A stretch of DNA of 64,000 bases, taken from Flammulina velutipes (Eukaryota > Basidiomycota > Agaricomycetes > Agaricales > Physalacriaceae). This document shows positions 21,226-30,807 of the stretch, one piece after another. The notes under the pieces were generated by a model. It searched no databases and had not been told where the DNA came from. It saw only the letters and a program-made list of their open reading frames with translations. Each line of letters begins with the position of its first letter. The first letter of the stretch is position 1. Location: NCBI GenBank assembly GCA_011800155.1, contig CM022376.1:2108001-2172000 (forward strand). The letters run 5' to 3'. Position numbers and translations under genes: made by a program.

Positions 21226-24200
21226 CTATTCGTCTTCTGCATCTCCTCCTGACGTCTTTCTTGAACGCATTGCTTTCATCGCCGCCACAATGTTGGGTCC
21301 CAACTTCCGAACACACTGGAAGAAGTTGTAATCCTCCAGGGAAACTTTGAGAGTGCCTCCCGTCATAACAGGACAGCGGCTCAATGTGCACAAGAACATG
21401 CACGACGGCAAAATAGCAAACCTTTTAGCTTGTAAGCTATTCAAAGCTTTTGGAGTGGCCGTAAACTGTTGGCCAACTTTCTCCTCGAAGACCTGTACAA
21501 CCATGTTGGAAACGGCAGTGATGCTTGACGCCTCAGTGACGAAAGCGTGTCTCGCGCCCTTTCCTCCAGATTTCGAGTAGATAGCCAGAACACGAACAAT
21601 TGCTGGCATGCCGTTGAAGACAGATATGCCGTACGAAGAGGCAGATTCGTTGCATCCTGCTACCTTCAGTGGAGCAATGACAGTGACTCGAGCCTCTCCG
21701 AACTCCAAAGGCATGTTATGTTCATACATGATCTTCTTCCGTCGCGTCAAAGCTCGGGCAGCGGCGGCGCTTGCTACCACAGCAGCATTTCGAGTGTTTC
21801 CGGTCGCTTCTTCAGTGCTTTCCTTCCACCGCAAATCCCGAACGGTACCAGTGCCAACTTTTGCTCTATCGGGAGCATACCGGTCGGCGATCTCTTGATA
21901 GCGACGCTCGAGTTGATGTTTCTCGCTATCTCCGCGCCTCATCACAGGTTTCTCGTCACCCGACTCGCTTCCCTCAGCATCTCCTGCTTTTCGTACACCC
22001 GTTTCTGCTTGCCTGGTATGATGGTGCAGCCGTGTGCTAACTAATTCTTCGAGATCCGTACAGGCCAGTGATGGGTTGAAATCGGGAAGTTTTACTTCTG
22101 TCGATGAAGAAGGAAGGGACTTGAGTATGGACTTGATATACTCTGCATCGTCGGATAATCCCTCTTCGATTTGTTCATCTGTGAGCTCAGGAACCGAGCG
22201 CCTAGAAAATTGTGAGACATAATTTCATGATTAGATATATGGTACATACAACTTGATTTCGTCGTCGATAGCTATCGCAATTGCCGCGCACCGTTGATCC
22301 ATAAGATCTTCCTCTTCTCTGACAAGGTCCCCTTTGATGCTTTCGATGCGATCCAACGCGTCTTGAATCGTTAACATCTCCTCCTCCTCCTCCGAATCAA
22401 GCATGTCAGAATCATCGAGTTCTGAGAGGCCCCATGCTTCGTCGTCTGCTGCTCCCCACCATGACTCCAGTGATGGAAAGGTTGACGATGAGGCATGCAG
22501 CAGATCGGAAGGTGTCCCCAATGCAGCAAAGAGGTTTTCCGCCTCGCAGTATGCACGCCGTGATGCCTCGTCAATTTCTGGATCTGACGGAAAAGTTGAT
22601 AAAGCTGCTAGGTTGAGGTCGCGAGCGTCGGTGTATGTATGACAATAGCCATTGGCGCGTTCCTTTCCATTGCTTGTGCGCTGCGAGACTGTGGCTTCTC
22701 GGATCTGGAGCATAGCCTTTGGGACGATGGTTTGGAAGTCTTTTGCCGTGAAGTCTTTGATGAGGCTACGAGACACAGCATAGAGGTGTTCCACAACCTC
22801 TGTCATCTTCTTCCAGATGAGGAGAGGAACACGATCGTAGTAGTCACGATAGATGACGACAAGCTGGATGAGGCCATTGACCATGAATTCCAGAATATCC
22901 TCTGCCTCTCGTGAGATGAAGTGCGAGGCTTTGGGGTACTTTGCGCGCTCGAGAAATTTCAACCAAAGCTCAACAAAGAACTTGGCACGGAGTACCATCT
23001 GAATACGGGTGACGTGAGGAAGGAATCGGTTCTGGTACGCGTCGATGAGTTCGCCAAAAACGAATAGATATGTGATGAGACCAAGCTCGTCTGTGCGTTC
23101 GTTGGCCAACCACTTGATCGTGTGGCCAGATAGCAGCCGGGTCGCCGCATTATCGTCCTGCCGATCCACTTTCTCGACATCGCGCATGAAAAGTGGTCCG
23201 TTGTTGTAGGCTATATCACGGATTTGAGAGTACATGACGACATGGTTCGGAAAGACGAGACAGCGCGCGCCAGAGAAGGCTTGATTTCGCATAGTCTTCG
23301 CAAAATGTTTCGAGTCTTGTAGTAATGCGAGAGGTCGTCGGTCAAAAAAAAGGAGGGGAATTTCAAGATCTGCGCAGTGGACCCCAGGGTGATATATGAC
23401 GATCTTCTTTGTTTCGGTGGCCTTTAGAGCAAGGCATTTGGAGACTGAACGCTCAACTCCTGCCCCGTCGGTTGCATATGAGCAAACTCCGATGTTTTTT
23501 GCCCATAGCCCCTCTAAGACGGCCCAAGAGTATGGCAAAAGATCCTCGGCGTTGTTGTCGTCCCCGATTGCAAGTGCAGCAACGACAATAGCTGTGATCT
23601 TCGGTAATGAAAGGATGATACACCAAGTACGAATCTACACACTTATCAGCACTTTCCCGCAATTCAACTAGAAGGAACTAACTTTCGAAGCCTTTTTGAG
23701 TTTACCCTCCTTCATGACAACCTCGAACTCGTCGGGACTAGCAAGTAGAAAGGGCTCGCCGGTACTTCCAAGGACACAATAACCCCCTCGTTCACGGTCA
23801 AAAAACGGCCGGAAGGCAGCGTGCAGCTTTGTGTCGTCAACTGCAAGTCCGGCTGGACCGGTATACTGCAAAGTATCTAGTTGACGCTTGACGAGCTCAA
23901 ACGAACGAGCCTGAATTCCTACAGGAAAGGAAAATTCTTTTGCACGCTGGATTCTATGAGGAGAGTAAGTTTAATGCTGAGCTAAGAGTACGGCACCACT
24001 TACTGGAGGGTACGAATCTCTGGCATGGGGAAAAACTCTCGAAGGAAGCTATAACACCTCGGACTCATCATTGCTGCGATGTGAGCAATCTCAACAATTT
24101 CGGGTGCATGGATGAAGTTCTGCCTGCCCTTCCCCCGCTTCTCTTTCTTCTTCAACACAACCATAGCCGACAAAAAATGCCCGAACAGTTTATCGCCACG

Positions 24201-25457
24201 GGTTTTAGTGAATTCACCAGAAAGCACCCCTTTCGCCCAGTAGAGGCATGGATGTTTGTCGGGATCCTGCGTAGTCATTATATCCTGCAATCCAGCACAG
24301 CGGCTGAAGATGACCATTGACTTCTCGGAGCGAAGAGAGCGAGGAATGTATTTGTAATTTTTGTCGGAAGGGCGTTTGACTACGAGGGCGTTCTTGAATG
24401 CGCGTAGACGAAGGAGGTCAGCGCACGGCCTGCATGGACATACACCTCCCCCAGTCAAGATAATGGCCTGTCCCGTACATCCTGTCGAGAATATGCGGTC
24501 CGTTTCATGATCGTTTCGCCATTTCCAGCTAAATTGTTGGATTGTCTTGATCTGGCTTTTCCTAGCATCTGAAAGTAGGCGGTATTTCTTGCGATAATAG
24601 GACCAAGCGAGGAAAGAGACGCTTCGTGCGCCACCACCTGCAACTCCAGTACGATCAAGGTATCGAGGTACGAGGGGAGATTGGGTAGATCCCAGACCAG
24701 GACAGACTGATGGACGTTTGGACAAGGACGAGGTGGATGGTGATGCGACAGAGTTGGATGGCGGTGTGATGTTCATTGAGGAAGGTGCGGCTGTAGGTGA
24801 AAGGAAAAAATCGATGGTTTGCATGCCTCCGCCTTGGAGTTTCTTTCCTTTCTTTGGTCCGTTGCATCTCTGGTAGTGTGTTTTGAAGTTCCCGGTATTG
24901 AATGGACACTTCATCTTCTTCTTTTCACCACACTTCGAGCAGCGAACGTAAAGCCCATCCGTAACAGTAGTGTGTTTATCGATACGATTGATGGTCATGG
25001 CGAATGTGTCAAGGCGTTTTCCAGGACGCTGGTAGTCCTCTGGGAGCATGCTGCGTTGCTTTCGTTCCCAGGTAGCCGATTTTGAAGAGCCAAGAGGTCG
25101 AGATGTTTTGCGCACAGTGGGAAAATCGAAATCTGTGTCATTGTCCTCCCGATGTGTGGATGCATCTGAATCATCATCTGAGAGATGTTCTGCATCCCCA
25201 GAATCCGATGTTGGGAGGAAGAGAGAACGACTACGTTTCGGCTCTCGGCCCAGATGAGGACCAGAGTTACGTCGCCTTTTTCCTCCCTCCATCATCTCCA
25301 TTTCTATGTTCTCTTCTGGGACGATTTCTGCGACCTCCATACTCTCAGCAGGTAGCCCGAATTCAACATCCATCGCCCCGGTACCAGCCCACTCCTCAAC
25401 AGACGGTGGTTCCATGATAACATCGTTAGCTGGCTGAGATGGCGCTGGATTCAGCAT
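21226..25457 (-). CDS. transposase, RNase H fold, P/THAP9-like signature, with BED-like zinc finger
   Basis: Four exons: 24004-25457, 23683-23953, 22250-23634 and 21226-22201, with introns of 48-50 bases at consensus sites, give 1361 residues with no internal stop. The N-terminal 160 residues are acidic and low-complexity. C173-x2-C176-x17-H194-x3-C198 forms a BED-like zinc finger for DNA binding. In the catalytic part LAVDDTKLHAAF supplies a first acidic residue and LLQDSKHFAKTMRNQAFSGAR a second, followed by RDVEKVDRQDDNAATRLLS and LFVFGELIDAYQNR. The C-terminus has an acidic segment (SEEEEEML) and a basic, alanine-rich helix. Proteins with this arrangement are common in agaricomycete genomes. 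The neighbouring protease gene starts upstream on the same strand. It would act in the nucleus, binding the ends and moving the element. Confidence 0.9.
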
Positions 25458-25533
25458 ATGTTGTATCGAGAGCTTATGAGGAGCTGTGTTGGCGTTAACG
25501 CATGGTTTCTAGAATTGACGGTGAGTCTTCTTT

Positions 25534-26820
25534 CTACTGCTGCAAATCGTCACTGACAGTTTTCAAGTGCTCGGTACATAGCTGGTTGAACCACCGTAAC
25601 CGCTCAAGAACACGATTTTTATGTGTCCATAACGCATCGCCAAAGACAGTATGAGCCATGGAATTGAGCAACACCAGGGCACACTGAACATAATCATTCT
25701 GGATCCCATGGGGCATCGAGTTTCCCGTCTCCCGTAAAGTCATATCCATCGTTTTGAACCACTTCTTAACGACTCGTAGATCCTTGACTGGTGGTTTGAG
25801 ACCTCGATGAGCCAGTCCGTCGCCTATACTCAAGCTTCAACGTCAAGAGCGATAATTCGATGTACTCCGCTCACCATACGAAACTTCCTTCTGGTCGAAA
25901 TTAACCCTAAGCGAAACGAAGTGGAGGCTTTCCTCCAGGTATAATGGATAGGTGAGCATCTTTGGGGAGCCAGAAAGGATTCGATGTTCAAGCCTCTGCA
26001 GATACTTTGTTGGTTTCCAGCCGTCCTTCGTCTGCGACTTTCGGAGCTCCTTCTGGAGGACAAGGTCCTGCATAATGACTTGCCCGTCCAATGTCTCGTC
26101 CGCCTCCAAGCGTTCCATGAGTTGTCCCACCATGACGTTGACCAAAAACGTCGAGATCATGCTGTCTGAGAGCAAGCATGTAAGTCCTTCCGTCGAAATG
26201 CTCTCTCCGCCCGCCAGCTGAAACTCCATTGCCTCGTCAGACCCCAAGTCCATTAGATACCCCTCTGTCCTTTTCAGCTCAGCTTGTATCTCCTCTCCTG
26301 CACCTTTCTGCTGTACCGAAACCCATAGACACGATGAGCGCCATTTCTCCAGTACGTCCCACTTGTGATGGAGCTTGTGCCATGCACTGATGACCCACCA
26401 TGGGTATAGCGACCCACGATAGCGAGGATCCTCTACGGAACGAGCTCCATCCATGACAGCCTGACCCATTCCGGATGCTAGTTTCGTGACTAGCTGTCTT
26501 GGAGGTAGTGGTCGTGTGCCTATAACCATGGCATTGGTATTTGGGAACGCGCGACTAAAGCAGCTGGCGGCGGATGCATGCACTAAACCCTCGGCGCGCC
26601 GTGGGAGAGGGAATTGAAGCAGGGCATGGATGGACAAGGTATCAGGTGGAAGGAATGTGCGTTGGAACTCGTCTGGAATTGTAGACAGTTCATCTAGATA
26701 TTCGTCGAATTCGGGATTATTAAATGGTTCGTATAGAGTGCCTTTTCCAATGAGCTCTTCGATATCTTCGTTATGCGTCGCAGCGTGTGCGCCAGGAAGA
26801 TCAGAAGACGGCGACGACAT
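25534..26820 (-). CDS. Ulp1-like cysteine protease (C48 type) of the transposon
   Basis: Two exons, 25875-26820 and 25534-25823 (51-base intron), encode 411 residues. The C-terminal part has the order of catalytic residues expected of Ulp1/SENP proteases: His300 in SLHFVSLRVNF, Asp317 in SYGDGLAHRG, Gln357 and Cys363 in HGIQNDYVQCALVLLNS. Such enzymes remove ubiquitin-like modifiers such as SUMO. The N-terminal 280 residues are element-specific. The stop codon lies 76 bases before the transposase start, on the same strand. Several fungal and plant DNA transposons carry Ulp1-type genes. A likely role (inference) is keeping the transposase or its chromatin target free of SUMO. Confidence 0.8.
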
Positions 26821-27012
26821 GAAGAGATGAGGACGAAATACGAAAGTGGACGAAAATGGCAGTTGGCAGTTGCTATGTTGAGGATGACAATAACGTCCAT
26901 TGTTACTGCCGTTTTCTTGCCGTTTCTTGCCAGTAGCTGCCGCGACTGAGAAAGGTCAAAACTAGACTCAAAACAGTGTTATTCAGGCGGCCCGTAGACC
27001 TGTAAATTTTTT

Positions 27013-27149
27013 TTATCCGCACGGCGTATCTGACCTCAGAGGCAGCCAAATTTATCCGCATGTGGTACCATACCCCTTCCAGAAATCACCCAAATTTTAT
27101 CCGCATTTGCCTCAGACCTGTTTTGAAAACCTACCCATTCTTATCCGCA
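27013..27149 (+). repeat. right subterminal TTATCCGCA repeats
   Basis: TTATCCGCA at 27013-27021, 27052-27060, 27097-27105 and 27141-27149, all on the same strand as at the left end. The motif is therefore not inverted, unlike the termini. Confidence 0.75.
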
Positions 27150-27186
27150 CGCGTACCAGACATTTGGCGGGATATTCGGGGGTCCT

Positions 27187-27194
27187 GCTATGGC
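27187..27194. repeat. right 8-base target duplication
   Basis: GCTATGGC, identical to 20988-20995. Confidence 0.95.
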
Positions 27195-27763
27195 CCTGGA
27201 CGAACCCAGGAAGAAGGGAGTAACGTTGTTCATTTTGCCTTGGGAACCAGTAGACCAAGTTTTTCTGGACGAGTGTGGCGCATTCGAGGTTGATTACATT
27301 CGCGCGAGTCTGGCATCTTTTATTGACTCATATTGACGTTTCTTATCTCGAACTTTCCAGAGTGATTTCTACCTCGTTTGTTTCTATGCATGACTTGTTG
27401 TACATATGTAGCTGAACCACTAATATCCAGTCCCTCTGTGTGAACATCAGTTGTACGGAGGGATGAATGTGTTCAAGTGAGAGTCAGTGTACCTCCATTC
27501 TATGTTGTTCATCCGGAGGTTCGATCTTAGTGCACTTTGAGTTTTAACTTTTAACGATCGTTGATGCGCCGGCGGGATGATCGGATGACGCATACTTCGT
27601 TGTCGCCACAGAAGATGTTCGAAGAAGCGCGTTATAGATAGCAAAACATTATGACATAGCTAGATGTATAGATAGCGAGCAAATACCGATGTGAAAAAGA
27701 ACACGTGTCAATCACCCAAGATGAGAGCAAAGACATTATATGAATCACTGTCCGCTCCGAGGC
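27195..27763. repeat. inverted duplication arm, 3' flank of WLDDEA gene D (partner 50236-50830)
   Basis: Nearly collinear in reverse complement with 50236-50830: TGCCTTGGGAACCAGTAGAC, GACGAGTGTGGCGCATTCGA and many other runs match. It includes GATGCGCCGGCGGGATGATC continuing to GGATGACGCATAC (27563-27598), also found at 40251-40288 downstream of gene F. No gene seen. Confidence 0.85.
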
Positions 27764-28342
27764 TCACTGGTTATCATCTAGCTGACGGACCTAGTATACA
27801 TGAGCATTCGTTCACGAGAAAGAACGATGAAATTTGAAGCACCTCATCTTCGAGATCAGATCGAAGTGCCGTAATATCCGAGTGACACTTGCGCGCATCC
27901 AGTATGAGAGAGGGGAGGGCGACTACATAGCGAAATGCGTTACGGATGGTGCATCCCCGTTTGTGATATGAGAGAAGGGTCTGAGCCCGTTGTTCAACGC
28001 TGAGAAATTTATCAGTTCAGTCATATTATTCATTCAGAGTGTACAAACACACCTTTTTAGGCTGGTGTGACCTCGTAGAGCGATATCATACATGCGGCTA
28101 GCGCGACGCGTAGTTGCTTCGTCGTCGAGCCAAATACGTGTTTCCGTGATCTTGTCCTGGGTCTCCGTCAAGATGACTCCAGGCTTTACACGCGGAAGTG
28201 CGATTATGAGCAAGGCATCAACGAGGAGAGCGGTACAGAAGAGGATGGCTGCGCGAGTGGGAGATTCATTACTGACATGCCCCAGCAAGAAACTGAAGAG
28301 CTGGACAGTAATATCTCGCTTGTTTAGAAGGAATATTGTCAT
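27764..28342 (-). CDS. WLDDEA-family small membrane protein, copy D
   Basis: Exons 28053-28342, 27843-27999 and 27764-27790 encode 157 residues: MTIFLLNKRDITVQLFSFLL, a second hydrophobic segment rich in alanine and leucine (ILFCTALLVDALLIIALP), WLDDEATTRRASRM, LLSYHKRGCTIRNAFRY, DARKCHSDITALRSDLEDE and the tail VRQLDDNQ. It belongs with copies F, G and I (VRQLDDN-type tail) rather than the VHQLGD group, and it is not paired with a HAM1-like gene. Its inverted paralogue is copy I at 49654. Confidence 0.86.
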
Positions 28343-28779
28343 GAGGGGTGCAAGAGGTATAAGAGGAGAGAGAGACATAGTATAAGAGGTCTTAAGTATC
28401 AGAGATGGGCTGTAATCCTCGTACTTTTGACCCTGGATCTTTTATTGGTTCCGCGGTACACTGCCAGGGCACCCAGATATTCGGACAAAAAGTAGGCCAT
28501 TTAGGCCTAACAGTCGGTGTCCAGTTCGTACAGAGACAGCCCGCGACCCGGAGCCACAGGACAAGATTTTGGAGGGAATGGTGCTAGATGGCGCCTGACG
28601 GGTACCCTCAGCTGGTGCGCCTGTAAGTGTGTGTGAAGCGCTGAAAAGTGTGAAGACAGAAACCGCAAGAGAATTTCACATGTCGGTGCCCAAATTCGGA
28701 CAAAAATGGTCAATACAAAATACGGTGATACCCACTCCTCGGCAGCGTTTGGCACCTTGAATTAGATGAACCGCCAAAT
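28343..28779. other. gene-free stretch
   Basis: Nothing recognised apart from the gene D promoter area (CTTATACTATG on the minus strand near 28377-28387). Confidence 0.4.
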
Positions 28780-29010
28780 TCAAGCTCCGCTCTATCAAGT
28801 GTTCTACATCGATGCAGTATCAATGCCTGCTCATGTCGGGCGCTTGGGTAGAACCCTCCCACGAGGTCCATTAATCCCTGCCGTCCACATACCGAACACC
28901 AAATGTCAATCGGAGATCATAACCCTGTGTTCGCGCATACTATGTACTAAGCCACTAGAGGGTCTGACAAATTGTTACGTATTTGTAGGGTTTACTTGTT
29001 GTAATGCCGT
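28780..29010 (+). pseudogene. WLDDEA-family relic K
   Basis: Only the middle-exon end is legible: NTKCQSEIITLCS matches the family's NARKCQSDIITLRS. It is followed by a degraded version of the shared 3' flank (TTGTAATGCCGTGTTGCTGT, then TTTGAATATTTTGG). The first exon, the WLDDEA motif and the short last exon are gone. It points at HAM1 relic P11, repeating the convergent arrangement. Confidence 0.6.
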
Positions 29011-29084
29011 GTTGCTGTACATATTTGAATATTTTGGATGCTACGAAAACGTCCCTTTCCTAAGCACATTATACTATATACAGA

Positions 29085-29275
29085 GCTCCTTCACACACTA
29101 TCCCGCCTCAGGATATCTCGTACCCTTCCCGACATACATCCCAACAATCCTTTTATACACATTTTTCAATCCCCGAGGCTCAGCTCTGTGTGGGAAACGT
29201 CTCTCCAGCATCCTTTAGTGTTAGCGAACATCCCGAGCCGCTCGACACCATTCCATCTTATATCCTGAGTAAAGG
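29085..29275 (-). pseudogene. HAM1-like C-terminal relic P11
   Basis: The plus strand reads CCGAGGCTCAGCTCTGTGTG, then CTCTCCAGCATCC and CATCCCGAGCCGCTCGACAC, matching the antisense of the intact HAM1 C-terminal region in the same order but with about 300 bases deleted between blocks. No N-terminal part is visible. Confidence 0.6.
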
Positions 29276-29399
29276 CCTGAAGGTTCTGAAATAACACAAA
29301 TTCCTGCCGCCAACTTGAAGGTGCGCGATACATTCCACCTGCACGTACTCATACTTCCCCTTCCCGTTATGCCAAAAGGCGCGGCACAGACTACCCTGT

Positions 29400-30300
29400 A
29401 GTGTTCAGGTTTTCCTCTCTCGTCGCCATGAAGCTCTCAGCCTCTTCCAAAAACCAAAGTATGTGCGCAAGGAAGCAAACATGAGATTCTTGAAAGGACG
29501 ATGAGAAATAAGCGAAAGGCAGGTGTACGGGTCCCAGGGCTCCCAGAACGTATCATTTTCGGGGGGAAGGATAGCAACAACACATCTAAGAGCCGGATAC
29601 TCGAGGAGGGCATCGATCCCAATCCTAACCACACGTCCTCTGGGTCGGTCGTACATGAGGTACGTGAGGAGAGGACAAGCCGGTCATAAGAAGGGAATGC
29701 AGAGAGATTACGGAGTTGGAGGTGGATAATGTTGAGAGGCATCTCCAAATTGATGTGCTTAACAAAGTCGACGATGAGATGAGCGAGTGAGCGATGGCCT
29801 CGCAGATGCCGGTAGATCCCTCGCCGGGCAGTATGGGGGAGAAACCAATACTCTCCAAGTGTAGATCCGTTACGCCAGTGCAGATTTGACGAACTCTGTC
29901 CGACGGTGTCGAAATGCTCAATTGGCGAACGGTTCGAGGGAAGAATACAACGTTCTTGCGTTCGATGCGACACCGTTCAAAGCGCTTTCTAGTAGTTGGA
30001 GATGTGAAGTTAGCTCTACGATGCAGCAGGGGATCTATCCTGCAGTAGAACTGTCAGCAACAGGAGTGGCTGAAGGAGAGTCCGGGAAATGCACCATCGT
30101 CATACATCCCGAGGAGCGCGCCTGTCGGTGGCTGAATACTCCTTCAACTTTGAAGATGACACGCACCACTTCAACTAGACGAACGGGGGCATGATGATGG
30201 CAAGAAGACAAGAAAGATTCGAAAGAAACAAGCTCGATCACGGACCCTTTTCCTAATGCGGCACTCAACGCTTTGGGACGATACTACGTCTGGCCCAGTG
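29400..30300 (-). pseudogene. possible leucine-rich/F-box-type relic
   Basis: Minus-strand frames contain leucine-periodic segments (VTDLHLESIGFSPILPGE; LNIIHLQLRNLSAFPSYD; GIDALLEYPALRCVVAILPP), broken by shifts at about 29830 and 29640. The pattern recalls the LRR part of agaricomycete F-box proteins, but no F-box is visible. Treat as an unidentified broken gene. A single hairpin arm (GATGATGGCAAGAAGACAAG) lies at 30193-30212. Confidence 0.3.
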
Positions 30301-30339
30301 GGCTGATCACTAACTGACAATCAATCAGAAAGCCCGCAA

Positions 30340-30610
30340 ACACCGGCCCGACCCGATCGACGCGCAGAAGCTTCGTCTGAGCATCATGCAACGGCGCGGA
30401 GGATTCATGGAGACCATTCAGTACATCCCCGATATGGAGAATACACATACATTCCTCGTTTTGGATCTTATTATTATAAGGTCATTAGGTATTAACAACA
30501 CATACATCGTACTCTATGTCCCCGACGATCAGCTCGTTGACTTTGGGCAATCGAATCGGCATTTCGAGAGACACAAGCCTACGCGCCTGCTACTGTCAGC
30601 TCACCCATAG
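30340..30610 (+). pseudogene. relic of the small GGY / IPDMENT gene, copy 2
   Basis: QKLRLSIMQRRGGFMETIQY then IPDMENTHTFLV, a break of about 50 bases, then DDQLVDFGQSNRHFERHK. The first block (MLxGGY) is missing. It lies tail to tail with HAM1 relic P4, about 200 bases from its 3' end, as copy 3 does with the intact HAM1-like gene. Confidence 0.55.
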
Positions 30611-30807
30611 CTTGATAACATGATGTGACTCTCACTCTACTGTACCTCGCCTATGGCTTTAACATGTACATGTATTGTTATGTATACCAATGCTCTAGCG
30701 GCTGGAAATAAGTACTATACATGCTGCTTGTCGTACCCCTATTATGTATGCATGTTATTACTGGAGAATATCGCAAGCCAAAGTCCCACAAGAAAGTCCT
30801 CTCCTCA

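Larger units (their letters stand above)
20996..27186 (-). mobile_element. 6.2 kb DNA transposon with RNase H-fold transposase and Ulp1-like protease
   Basis: Ends in inverted repeats: AGGACCCCCGAATATCCC on the left and the exact complement on the right. The similarity continues for about 35 bases (AAATGTCTG, then TAC). It is flanked by perfect 8-base target duplications. It carries two genes on the minus strand, a 1361-residue transposase and a 411-residue Ulp1-like protease. Both subterminal zones contain the word TTATCCGCA or a one-base variant (seven times, all on the plus strand). Eight-base duplications fit the P, KDZ and hAT groups; the transposase motif DSKHFAKTMRN resembles the D-x-x-H-x-x-K-x-x-R-N signature of P/THAP9 transposases. 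Superfamily assignment is inference. Both genes are intact, so it may be autonomous. Confidence 0.93.

Noticed and set aside
20996..27186. The element as a KDZ or CACTA/Plavaka transposon
   Set aside because: Eight-base duplications exclude CACTA-type (2-3 bases). No KDZ cysteine-cluster motif was seen and the DSKH-x-x-K-x-x-RN signature fits P/THAP9 better, though a profile search is needed to settle it.
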